A DNA stretch of 64,000 bases, from positions 734,765-798,764 of the forward strand of contig NZ_LIPF01000001.1 of assembly GCF_001905385.1 (NCBI RefSeq), written 5' to 3'. The translations under genes and the position numbers were made by a program. Below, in pieces: positions 1-11,500 of the stretch (position 1 is its first letter; the number at the start of each line of letters is the position of its first letter). This DNA is from Streptomyces sp. CB02414. Lineage in GTDB: Bacteria; Actinomycetota; Actinomycetes; Streptomycetales; Streptomycetaceae. The notes below the pieces were generated by a model. That model searched no databases, was not told the origin of the DNA, and was given only the letters and a program-made list of their open reading frames with translations.

Positions 1-95
1 AACGCGACCAGATGAAGCCCGACCTGCCGCTGCTGGACATCGGCCTGCGGCGCCCCTCGGAAGACGACCTCCTGGAAGGAAGCACCCGGCGATGA
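1..95 (+). CDS. nirB: 3' end of probable nitrite reductase large subunit (partial)
   Basis: The window opens inside an open frame that reads 30 codons from base 3 and stops with TGA at 93-95. The stop overlaps the ATG of the next gene (ATGA), so the two are translationally coupled. The visible tail (ending LLEGSTRR) has no diagnostic motif. The name rests on the downstream gene being nirD and on the usual nirB-nirD order in Streptomyces assimilatory nitrite reductase. Only the neighbourhood supports the call. Confidence 0.55.
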   Translation, partial: RDQMKPDLPLLDIGLRRPSEDDLLEGSTRR

Positions 96-457
96 CCCTG
101 GCACCCGAGTCCCTGGCACCCGAGACGACCGGCCTGAAGGTCCTGCTGCGGCTGACGGACGACTGGTTCGCGGCCTGCGACCTCGGCGCCCTGCTGCCCG
201 GCCGGGGCGTCGCGGCCCTGCTGCCGGACGGCGGCCAGGTGGCCCTGTTCCGCGACCGGGACGGCGAGCTGTACGCCATCGGCAACCGGGACCCGTTCAC
301 CGGCGCGGCGGTCCTCTCCCGCGGCCTGACCGGCACCCACCGGGGCCGCCCCTTCGTCGCCTCTCCGCTGCTCAAGCAGCGCTTCGACCTGGCGACCGGG
401 GTGTGCCTGGACGACGAGACGGTGCGGGTGGAGACGTACGAGGTGAAGGCGGCGTAG
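92..457 (+). CDS. nirD: nitrite reductase (NADH) small subunit NirD
   Basis: A 121-aa protein with the Rieske-like fold of NirD. It has the central GQVALFRDRDGELYAIGNRDPFTG segment typical of the family, followed by SRGL...SPLLKQRFDLATG. As in other NirD proteins, the Cys and His iron-sulfur ligands of true Rieske proteins are absent, so it is a structural partner of NirB rather than an electron carrier. NirBD reduces nitrite to ammonium in the cytoplasm during nitrate assimilation. The length is normal for the family, and the ATG overlaps the stop of the upstream frame. Confidence 0.9.
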   Translation: MTLAPESLAPETTGLKVLLRLTDDWFAACDLGALLPGRGVAALLPDGGQVALFRDRDGELYAIGNRDPFTGAAVLSRGLTGTHRGRPFVASPLLKQRFDLATGVCLDDETVRVETYEVKAA

Positions 458-563
458 GCCCGCCGGGCTGTCGGTTTCCTGTCGAACCCGGCCGCCCGGG
501 TCGAGTTCGGCGGTGCGGTCGGGTTTCATCGAGTCCCCGTCCTTCTCCCACGGAGGTCGCACC

Positions 564-1511
564 ATGACTCGCAGCCTTTCCCGCCCGTCCCGGCGCACGG
601 TGCTCGGCGGCGGAGCCGTCGCCGCGTTGGCGGCCGCCACGGGCGCCGCCCCGGCCGGGGCCACCGAACGTGGAGCCGCCTGGCCGACGGAGTTCCCGCT
701 GCCCGACGGCTGGCTGCCCGAGGGCATCACCATCGGGCGCGGACCGTACGCCTACATGGGTTCGCGCGCCGACGGCGCCGTCTACCGCACCGACCTGCGC
801 ACCGGCGAGGGCCGGGTCGTCCACGAGGGCGGCACCGGCCTCGCGGCCATCGGCCTGAAGCTGGACCACGACGGACTGCTGTACGTCGCCGGGGGCGGCG
901 GCGGTACCGCGCGGATCATCGATTCCCGCACCGGCGCGCTGCTGCGCACCCACCGGCTCACCGACCCCGCCGGCCACTTCGTCAACGACGTCGTCCTGCA
1001 CGGCGACCGCGCCTGGTTCACCGTCTCCTGGGGGCCCGTCCTGTACGGCGTCCCGCGCGGCCGGCGCGGCGAGGTGCGCGCCCTGGAGCTGACCGGCGAC
1101 TGGGAGCACACGCCGGACGTCATCAACGCCAACGGCGCCGTCTCCACCCCCGACGGGCGCGGACTGATCGTCGTCAAGATGGCGGCGGGCGAGCTGTACC
1201 GCGTCAGCCTCCGGACCGGCCGCGCCTCCCGGATCAGGCTGACCGGCGCGGACGACGTCGTCAACGGCGACGGCCTGGTCCGCGTCGGCCGCACCCTGTA
1301 CGTCGTGCAGAACCGGGACAACCTGGTCAGCGTCTGGGACCTGGACGCCCGGTCGCGCACCGCGACCCTGCGCCGCACCATCACCGACCCCCGCTTCGAC
1401 GTCCCCGCCACCGCCGCCCGCTTCGGCAACCGGCTCTACCTCGTCAACGCCCGCTTCACCAGCCCGCAGACCCCGGAGACGACGTTCACGGCGGTGGCGG
1501 TGCGGCGCTGA
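564..1511 (+). CDS. Tat-exported SMP-30/NHL-type beta-propeller protein
   Basis: A 315-aa protein. The chosen ATG follows GGAGG at the right distance, while an in-frame ATG 51 bases upstream has no ribosome site. The N-terminus is a twin-arginine signal (SRRTVLGGG, then a hydrophobic stretch ending in A-G-A). The mature part has repeated strands such as DGAVYRTDLRTG, DGLLYVAGGGGG, NDVVLHGDRAWF and DGLVRVGRTLYVVQN. This is the pattern of a six-bladed SMP-30/gluconolactonase-like propeller. The substrate is unknown; it could be a secreted lactonase or a non-enzymatic binding protein. Confidence 0.75.
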   Translation: MTRSLSRPSRRTVLGGGAVAALAAATGAAPAGATERGAAWPTEFPLPDGWLPEGITIGRGPYAYMGSRADGAVYRTDLRTGEGRVVHEGGTGLAAIGLKLDHDGLLYVAGGGGGTARIIDSRTGALLRTHRLTDPAGHFVNDVVLHGDRAWFTVSWGPVLYGVPRGRRGEVRALELTGDWEHTPDVINANGAVSTPDGRGLIVVKMAAGELYRVSLRTGRASRIRLTGADDVVNGDGLVRVGRTLYVVQNRDNLVSVWDLDARSRTATLRRTITDPRFDVPATAARFGNRLYLVNARFTSPQTPETTFTAVAVRR

Positions 1512-1555
1512 GCGGCTGAGCCGAACGATCGGTTCCGAGCGGAGAGCTACCGTCC

Positions 1556-1590
1556 GGTCACGTCACGTTCTCGTCACGGGTTCTTCATAT
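1556..1590 (+). promoter_or_regulatory. 11-base-spaced repeats, weak candidate PHO box
   Basis: Upstream of the excalibur gene the units GGTCACGTCAC, GTTCTCGTCAC and GGGTTCTTCAT follow one another with an 11-base period. Streptomyces PhoP binds 11-base direct repeats whose core resembles GTTCACC. The first two units match that core at about five of seven positions and the third poorly. A PhoP site is possible but not demonstrated. Confidence 0.25.
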
Positions 1591-1665
1591 CGCCACCGCA
1601 TCTCCCGCACCTCAATAGCTTCGTCACCTCATATCCGCTCATCCACACCAGTCCCGGGAATCTCG

Positions 1666-2130
1666 ATGAAGCTGCTCCGCAAGCCCGCCGCCGTCGCCTT
1701 GGCCGCGGTGGCCCTGGCCGCCCTGCCGACCCTCGCCGAGGCGCACGAAGGCACCCACCCGTTCAAGAACTGCACCGAGGCGTACAACGCCGGCTACTCC
1801 AACATCAAGGAGGGCGACGAGCACTACGGCGACCACCTCGACCGGGACCAGGACGGCGTGGGCTGCGACAAGCCGCCCGCGGGCTTCGTGCCCGCCGACG
1901 ACAAGGACGACGACAAGGGCTCCGGCGACTCCGGGAGCAAGGACGACTCCGGGAGCAAGGACGACTCCGGCAGCGGCGAGCAGGCCGCTGGGGAGCAGGG
2001 CGCCGACCTCGCCGAGACCGGCGGCGACGACACCACGCCGTACATCGCGGCGGGCGGCGCGGCCGTCGTGCTCGCCGGCGGCGGACTGCTGCTGGCCTCG
2101 CGCCGCCGCCGGAGCAACGGCGCCGGCTGA
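1666..2130 (+). CDS. secreted excalibur-domain protein with class E-type sortase signal
   Basis: A 154-aa protein. Residues 1-26 form a Sec signal peptide. Residues about 30-67 carry an excalibur domain (FKNCTEAYNAGYS, then HLDRDQDGVGCDKPP), whose DxDxDG loop is a likely calcium site and whose two Cys probably pair. A low-complexity D/S/G/K linker follows, then LAETG, a hydrophobic helix and the basic tail RRRRSNGAG. LAxTG is the motif used by class E sortases of actinomycetes, so the protein is probably wall-anchored. The upstream ribosome site is weak. Confidence 0.85.
   Translation: MKLLRKPAAVALAAVALAALPTLAEAHEGTHPFKNCTEAYNAGYSNIKEGDEHYGDHLDRDQDGVGCDKPPAGFVPADDKDDDKGSGDSGSKDDSGSKDDSGSGEQAAGEQGADLAETGGDDTTPYIAAGGAAVVLAGGGLLLASRRRRSNGAG
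1927..1980 (+). repeat. 18-base coding tandem repeat in the linker
   Basis: Two identical 18-base units beginning GACTCCGGGAGCAAGGAC (1927-1944 and 1945-1962) are followed by a degenerate third. They encode repeats of DSGSKD in the wall-spanning linker of the excalibur protein. Near-identity at the DNA level points to recent slippage, so the linker length may vary between strains. Confidence 0.8.
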
Positions 2131-2155
2131 CCGGGAGCGCGCACCGGCCGACGCG

Positions 2156-2188
2156 AAAGGCGGCACCCCCGCACAGGGTGCCGCCTTT
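2156..2188. terminator. bidirectional rho-independent terminator
   Basis: A perfect 13-bp stem (2156-2168 with 2176-2188, left arm AAAGGCGGCACCC) closes a 7-base loop and is followed by T residues on both strands. It lies between the convergent excalibur gene and ppdK and can serve both. Confidence 0.85.
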
Positions 2189-2273
2189 TCCCGTGGACCG
2201 GAGCCGCCGCCGATCGGTGAGGGTGGTCGGGTGACAGACGGCGGCTCCGGGGCATGAGGCCCCACTCAGGGGC

Positions 2274-5003
<2,730 letters not shown>

Positions 5004-5498
5004 GGGTCTCGACTCCTCGAGGACGCGGTGGCTGCCCTGACGGCGAGGAATGTACCCAGATCGAAGGCACCTGGGTACGTCCACTTGCGCGACATGCGCC
5101 CGTAACCAGTCGTCCGCCAGCGGATCGAAAGTCAAGGCTTGGCAAGCGACCGGCGGCTAGTGTTTTCACTTCTTGAACGAATGAGCTCCCGAATCCCGCA
5201 GATCACGCTCACCTGAGCGCCATTCGCTACGTTTGAGTTCGATCGATGAACGATCATGGCATGGCACTCAGTGCCACCCCTTGGAAAAGTGGAATCGCCC
5301 AAGATCCGCTCATCTGAGCGTCACCCCTATCAGAGGTGGCGAGAATCACGCTGCCACAGGCCGCCGGATTTCACCATGCGGACCGGTGCACGGGACCGGT
5401 GAACGGACCGCTCGCGGCGCACGTACGACAGGGTGCGGCGGACCCGGCCCCCTCGCCGGGTCCGCCGACCACCGGGTTTCGTACGGAAGGACCTCCGG
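5004..5498. promoter_or_regulatory. ppdK / membrane sulfatase divergent intergenic region rich in palindromes
   Basis: A 495-base gene-free stretch that is less GC-rich than its surroundings. It contains CGCTCA-CC-TGAGCG at 5206-5219 and CGCTCA-TC-TGAGCG at 5307-5320, the same operator-like palindrome twice, 101 bases apart. Between them are a perfect 7-1-7 palindrome TGGCACT-C-AGTGCCA (5262-5276) and GTTC-N7-GAAC (5237-5251). A weaker inverted repeat, CACCCCT...AGAGGTG, follows the second palindrome. I do not recognise the regulators. Confidence 0.6.
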
Positions 5499-7274
5499 GT
5501 GCCTGTCAGCACGCCTTTCCGCCGGCCACCGCAGAGCGCCGACGCCCCCGCCACGCCCGACACACCCTCCCCCGCCGCACCTGAAACCCTCAGGGCCCGC
5601 CTGGCCCACTGGCGCGCCTGGCGCGCCCGGCACCCGCGCACCGCCCTCGTCGTCCGCCGCACCACCACCGTCCTCGCCGCCGCGCTCGTACTCGGCGCCC
5701 TGCTCCTGCCGAACACCTTCGCCGCCCTCGAACCCAACCGGTTCGCGCGCATCCCGGCGGAGGCCGTCGTCGGCGCGGTCCTGCTGCTCTGCCTGCCCCG
5801 CCCCGCGCGGCTGGCGGCATCGGCCCTCTTCGGCACCGTCCTCGGGGCGCTGACGGTGCTGAACCTGCTCGACATGGGCTTCACCGAGTACCTGGGGCGG
5901 GGCTTCAACGTCGTGCTGGACTGGGGCCTGCTGGACGACGCCCAGTCGTACGTGGCGGACTCGATGGGCGGTGCGGCGGCGACCTGGGCCACCGTGGGCG
6001 CGGTCGGGCTGGCCGTCGCGCTGCTGGTGGTGACGGCGCTGGCGGCGGTGCGGCTCGGCGAGCTGCTCGCCGCGCACCGGGAACGGGCGGCGCGGGGGGC
6101 CCTGATGGCGGCCACCGTGTGGATGACCTGCGTGGCACTGGGCGTGCAGACCTTCGGGACGCGGATCGCCACGACGAACGCGTCCGCCCTGCTCCAGGCG
6201 CAGGCGCACCGGGTGACGGACACGCTGCGGGACGAGGCGGCGTTCGCGAAGGAGGCGGAGTCGGACCGGTTCGGCGCGACGCCCGGCGACCAGCTCGTGC
6301 CGGACCTGCGGGGCAAGGACGTGATCTTCACGTTCATCGAGAGCTACGGCCGCAGCGCCGTCGAGGACCCGGTGACGGCGCCCGGCGTCGGCCGCGCTCT
6401 CGACACCGGCACGAAGGCGCTGGCCGAGGCGGGCTTCCGGGCGCGCAGCGGCTGGCTCACGTCCGCCACCTTCGGCGGCAGCAGCTGGCTCGGCCACTCC
6501 ACCTTCATGTCGGGCCTGTGGGTGGACAACCAGCAGCGCTACCGCACCGTCACCGCGAGCGACCACCTCACCCTCACCAAGGCGTTCGAGAAGACGGGGC
6601 ACTGGGACACGGTCGGCGTCATGCCGGGTGTGCAGAAGGCGTGGCCGGAGGCCGAGTGGTACGGGCTGGACAAGGTCTACGACGCGTTCGACGTCGGCTA
6701 CCGGGGGCCGAAGTTCAGCTGGTCGACCATGCCGGACCAGTACGCGCTGGAGGCGTTCCAGCGCCTGGAGCACGGCAGGGAGCGGGAGAGGCCGCTGATG
6801 GCGGAGGTCATCCTGACCTCCAGTCACCAGCCGTGGGCGCCGATCCCGAGGATGGTCGGCTGGGACGAGATCGGCGACGGCTCGGTGTACGAGGGCATCG
6901 AGGCGTCGGGCGTGGAGGCGGCCGACATCATCGCCGACTCCACCCGGTCGAAGGAGGAGTACGGCAAGTCGGTCGAGTACTCGCTCACGAGCCTCACCCA
7001 GTGGCTGGAGCGCTACGGGACCGACGACACCGTCCTCGTCTTCCTCGGCGACCACCAGCCGCTCGCCCGGGTCAGCGGCGACAAGGCGAGCCGGGACGTC
7101 CCCGTCTCGATCGTCGCCAAGGACCCGGAGGTGCTCGACGCGATCGACGACTGGAACTGGACGGAGGGGATCAAGCCCGCCGAGGACGCCCCGGTGTGGA
7201 AGATGGACTCCTTCCGCGACCGCTTCCTGACGGCCTACGGCTCCACCCCGCACCCCACCGGCGCCGGCGACTGA
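5499..7274 (+). CDS. membrane sulfatase / LTA synthase-like protein
   Basis: A 591-aa protein. GTG at 5499 follows GGAAGG by eight bases; the frame stays open 22 codons upstream without a better site. The N-terminal 230 residues hold about four or five hydrophobic helices. The remainder is an extracytoplasmic alkaline-phosphatase-superfamily domain: DVIFTFIESYGRSA at its start, FGGSSWLGHSTFMSG (the nucleophile region) and FLGDHQPLARVSG near the end with metal-ligand Asp-His. The arrangement resembles LtaS-type phosphoglycerol transferases, so it may modify a wall polymer or lipid head group; substrate unknown. Its stop abuts the dusB stop. Confidence 0.8.
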   Translation: MPVSTPFRRPPQSADAPATPDTPSPAAPETLRARLAHWRAWRARHPRTALVVRRTTTVLAAALVLGALLLPNTFAALEPNRFARIPAEAVVGAVLLLCLPRPARLAASALFGTVLGALTVLNLLDMGFTEYLGRGFNVVLDWGLLDDAQSYVADSMGGAAATWATVGAVGLAVALLVVTALAAVRLGELLAAHRERAARGALMAATVWMTCVALGVQTFGTRIATTNASALLQAQAHRVTDTLRDEAAFAKEAESDRFGATPGDQLVPDLRGKDVIFTFIESYGRSAVEDPVTAPGVGRALDTGTKALAEAGFRARSGWLTSATFGGSSWLGHSTFMSGLWVDNQQRYRTVTASDHLTLTKAFEKTGHWDTVGVMPGVQKAWPEAEWYGLDKVYDAFDVGYRGPKFSWSTMPDQYALEAFQRLEHGRERERPLMAEVILTSSHQPWAPIPRMVGWDEIGDGSVYEGIEASGVEAADIIADSTRSKEEYGKSVEYSLTSLTQWLERYGTDDTVLVFLGDHQPLARVSGDKASRDVPVSIVAKDPEVLDAIDDWNWTEGIKPAEDAPVWKMDSFRDRFLTAYGSTPHPTGAGD

Positions 7275-8441
7275 TCAGCCGCCGGAGGTGTCCAGCTCGG
7301 CGTCCTCGCCGACGCCCGCGCAGTCGTACGGGTCCTTCAGCCAGCCGTCGGGCAGGACCACGCGGTTGTTGCCGGAGGTGCGGCCGCGGGGACCGTCGGC
7401 GCCGGTGGGCCAGGGCTGGTCGAGGTCCAGCTCGTCCAGTCCGGCACGCAGTGCCTCCAGGGAGGAGGTGATCGCGAGCCGCTTGCGCATCTCGGAGCCC
7501 ACCGCGAAGCCCTTGAGGTACCAGGCGACGTGCTTGCGGAAGTCGATGACGCCGCGCGCCTCGTCGCCGATCCACTCGCCGAGCAGCGTGGCGTGCCGCA
7601 CCATCACCTCGGCGACCTCGCGCAGCGTGGGCCGCACGTAGTCGTCCGTACGCCCCTCGAAGGCGGCGACGAGATCGGCGAAGAGCCACGGCCGCCCCAG
7701 GCAGCCCCGCCCGACCACGACGCCGTCGCACCCGGTCTCCCGCACCATGCGCAGCGCGTCCTCGGCGGACCAGATGTCGCCGTTGCCGAGCACGGGGATC
7801 TCCGGGACGTGCTCCTTCAGGCGGGCGATGGCGTCCCAGTCGGCGGTGCCGCCGTAGTGCTGGGCGGTGGTGCGGCCGTGCAGGGCGATGGCGGTGACGC
7901 CCTCCTCCACGGCGATCCGCCCGGCGTCGAGGAAGGTCAGGTGGTCGTCGTCGATGCCCTTGCGCATCTTCATGGTGACGGGCAGGTCGCCGGCGCCGGT
8001 GACGGCCTCGCGGACGATGGCGCGCAGCAGGTTCCGCTTGTACGGGAGGGCGGAGCCGCCGCCCTTGCGGGTCACCTTGGGCACCGGGCAGCCGAAGTTC
8101 AGGTCGATGTGGTCGGCGAGCCCCTCCTCCGCGATCATGCGGACGGCCTTGCCGACGGTCGCCGGGTCGACGCCGTACAGCTGGATCGAGCGCGGCTTCT
8201 CGGTCGCGTCGAAGTGGATCAGCTGCATGGTCTTCTCGTTGCGCTCGACCAACGCCCGGGTCGTGATCATCTCGCTCACGAACAGGCCCTTGCCACCACT
8301 GAACTCCCTGCACAGCGTGCGGAAGGGCGCGTTGGTGATCCCGGCCATCGGCGCCAGCACGACGGGCGGCGCGACGGTGTGCGGGCCGATCTGCAACGGC
8401 CGGGCGGTGGTGCTGGGGGCGGGTGTGGTGGGCGTGGACAT
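7275..8441 (-). CDS. dusB: tRNA-dihydrouridine synthase (DusB type)
   Basis: A 388-aa FMN enzyme that reduces uridines in tRNA with NADPH. Family blocks are present: VLAPMAGITNAPFRTLCREF, IQLYGVDP, HIDLNFGCPVPKVTRKGGGSAL (with the catalytic Cys) and GVVVGRGCLGRPWLF. ATG at 8441 gives MSTPTTPAP, but the GGAGGA directly touches it. GTG at 8459 is an in-frame alternative that would add six residues. Sits convergent to the sulfatase-like gene; no operon partner. Confidence 0.93.
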   Translation of the reverse strand: MSTPTTPAPSTTARPLQIGPHTVAPPVVLAPMAGITNAPFRTLCREFSGGKGLFVSEMITTRALVERNEKTMQLIHFDATEKPRSIQLYGVDPATVGKAVRMIAEEGLADHIDLNFGCPVPKVTRKGGGSALPYKRNLLRAIVREAVTGAGDLPVTMKMRKGIDDDHLTFLDAGRIAVEEGVTAIALHGRTTAQHYGGTADWDAIARLKEHVPEIPVLGNGDIWSAEDALRMVRETGCDGVVVGRGCLGRPWLFADLVAAFEGRTDDYVRPTLREVAEVMVRHATLLGEWIGDEARGVIDFRKHVAWYLKGFAVGSEMRKRLAITSSLEALRAGLDELDLDQPWPTGADGPRGRTSGNNRVVLPDGWLKDPYDCAGVGEDAELDTSGG

Positions 8442-8522
8442 TCCTCCATTGTCACGCACGCGGGGTGGTGCTCGCGGTGCCTGTGGACAAAGATCATGTC
8501 GTTGAGCACCACCGGACCGGGT

Positions 8523-11500
8523 TCAGCGTACGAACTCCGGCAACCGTTCCGACACCTTCGGCCAGTACTTCACGACCGCCTCCTCCACCGTCGGCAGCGC
8601 CCGCTGTCCCGCCAGTGCCAGGACGATCGCCGCCGCCACGCCCGCCCAGGCCAGGGGCCCCAGCGGCGTGCAGCCGAAGAGCTGGCTGGCGCCCGGGGTC
8701 TGGACCAGGGCGACCAGCGCCGCGGCGGAGCCCAGCGAGGTGACCTGGACCAGGCGGCTGCCCCGGCGGTCGGCGAGGGTCTGGGCGAGCTGGGTGCCGA
8801 CCACGGCGCACAGGGCCATCGTCGTGGAGCGACGCCCCGTGCCCGGCGTGAAGCGGCCGAAGAGCCAGGCCGCGGTCGCGCCGAGCGCCGTGGTCATCGC
8901 CCGGTGCCGGATCTGGCGGATCAGGGGCTCGCCCAGCACCGCCGTACCGAGCGGAGTCCCCGCGTCGTCCTCCTCCTGCTCGGCGTCGCCGGTCTCCGTG
9001 ACCGCCACCGCCATCGCGGGGAACAGGTCCGTGAAGAGGTTGACCAGCAGCATCTGCCGGGTGGACAGCGGGGCGGAACCGCCCAGCACGGTGCCGAGGA
9101 TGCCGAAGCCGACCTCGCCCGCGTTGCCGCCGATCAGGATGGCGATGGCGTCGGCGACGCTGTGCCACAGCGCCCGGCCCTCCCGCACCGCCTCCACCAG
9201 GACCAGCAGGTCGTCGCCCGTGACGACCAGGTCCGCGGCGTTGCGGGCGGCGGCCGAGCCGCGGGCGCTGATGCCGACGCCGATGTCGGCGGCGCGGATG
9301 GCGGCGGCGTCGTTGGCGCCGTCGCCGACCATGCCGACGACCCGCCCGGCGTCCCGCAGCGACTCGACGACCTGGAGCTTCTGCTCGGGCGCCACCCGGG
9401 CGACGACGTCCGCGTCGCGCAGCATCCGGGAGCGCGCCGTGCGGTCGGCGGCGGCGATCTCGTCGCCGGTGACGACGACCGCGTCCTCGGGCCAGCCCAG
9501 GTCGACGGCGATGGCGTGCGCGGTCTGCGGGTGGTCGCCGGTCAGCACCACGGGCCGTACGCCCGCCTCGCGCAGCCCGCGCACCAGCGCCGGGGACGTC
9601 TCGCGCGGCACGTCGGCCAGCCCCAGCATGCCCGTGAACTCCAGCTTCTCCGGGACCTGTTCGAGGACGTCGGCCGCCTTCTCGCCCCGGCGCAGGGGCC
9701 GGCTGGCCACCGCGATGATGCGCAGTCCGTCGCGGGCCATCCCGTGCGCCACCTCGGTGGCGTGCGCGGGCAGGTCGGCGCAGGCGGGCAGCACGGTCTC
9801 CGGGGCGCCCTTGACCACCAGCACCGGCGCCCCGTCACCGTCCCGTCCGACGGCGGCGGCGTAACCGCGCGAGGTCTCGAAGGGCAGGCCCTCCTCCTGC
9901 GCCCACTCCGGGTCGGGACCGGCGGCGTCGAGCACGGCCTCGTCGGTGGCGTGGGTGGGGCGGGCGCCGTCGCCGTTGAGGCGGGGGCAGGCCCGCGCGG
10001 CGATCCGTACGGCGTCGGCGGCGTCCGGGTCGCCCACCTTGCGGACCGTGCCGTCGGGGCCGGCGACGCGGGTCAGCCGCAGCCTGTTCTCGGTGAGCGT
10101 GCCGGTCTTGTCGAAGCAGATGGTGTCCATGCGGCCCAGCGCCTCCAGGGTGCGCGGGGTGCGCACGAGGACGCCGTGCCGGCTGAGCCTGCGGGCCGCC
10201 GCGAGCTGCGCCACCGTCGCCACCAGCGGCAGCCCCTCGGGCACGGCGGCCACCGCCACCGACACACCGCCGGAGACGGCCTGCCGGATCGGCGTCCCGC
10301 GCAGCAGCGAGAGACCGGTCACCGCGGCGCCGCCCGCCAGCGTCAGCGGCAGCGCCTTGCGGGTCAGCTCCTGGAGCCGGGCCTGCACACCGGCCGCCGA
10401 GGGCGTACGCGCCGCCAGCGAGACCGCCCGCGCGGCCTCGGTGTGCTCGCCGGTGTCCACGACGACGGCCTGGGCGCGTCCGGCCACCACGGTCGTGCCC
10501 TCGAAGACCATGCAGTGCCGCTCGGCCACGGGCGCGTTCGTCACCGCGTCCACGCTCTTGTCCACCGGCAGCGACTCGCCGGTCAGCGCGGACTCGTCGA
10601 CCTCCAGGCCGTCCTCCCACAGCAGCCGGGCGTCGGCGGGCACGACGTCGTCGGCCTTGAGGTCGACGATGTGGCCCGGGTGGAGTTTGGCGGCGTCCAC
10701 GACGCGCGGCTCGGCGGCCGGGTCGTGGGTCTCCTCGTCCGCGACCCGCGCCTTCTGCTTCTGCTGCGCGAGCAGCCCGGACAGCGCCCGTTCGGCCCGC
10801 AGCCGCTGGAAGCCGCCGACGAGCGCGTTCAGGTCGAGGGCGCCGACGACGAGCAGCGCGTCCATGACGGAGCCGAGGATCGCCTCGGCCGCCGAGCCGA
10901 CCGCCAGCACCGGCGTGAGCGGATCGTCCAGCTCACCCCGTACCGCCTGCCCCAGCTGCCACGTCCACTTCACCGGCGCGAGCACGGGCACCCGGCCCGC
11001 CCGGTCGGCCGCCGCCCTCATCCGCGCCGTCAGCTGCTCGGCGAGGGACGGATCGGGCTCCTTCTCCCGTGCCAGGCGGTCCCGTACGCCCACGGGGTCC
11101 AGCGTGTGCCACGGCACCCGGGCCCGGGGGTGCGGGGCACGGGCCGCCGCCACGCCCAGCGCGGCGCGCGTACCGGAGAAGAGGGCCGCCGCCGCGCTCA
11201 CGTCGACGGGCGCGTGCCGCAGCCCCGGCAACGAGGAACCCCCTCCCCCCTTCTTGCCCTTGCCGCGCGCCTCGCCGACCGCCACCAGCAGCCCGGAGAG
11301 CGCGGCCCCGGACCGGGCCAGCGTCTGCGACCGCCGCCCGACCCCGCGGGCCGCGGGCACCGCCCGCAGCAGCCGCCACACGTCCGGCAGCCCCTGCGGG
11401 GCGAGCACGTCCGCGCCCCAGGCCACCGGGGCGTCCCCGTCGGCCAGCGCGACGGCCACGTCCCCGCCGAGCAGCCCGGCCAGCACCGAGCCGTCGTCGC

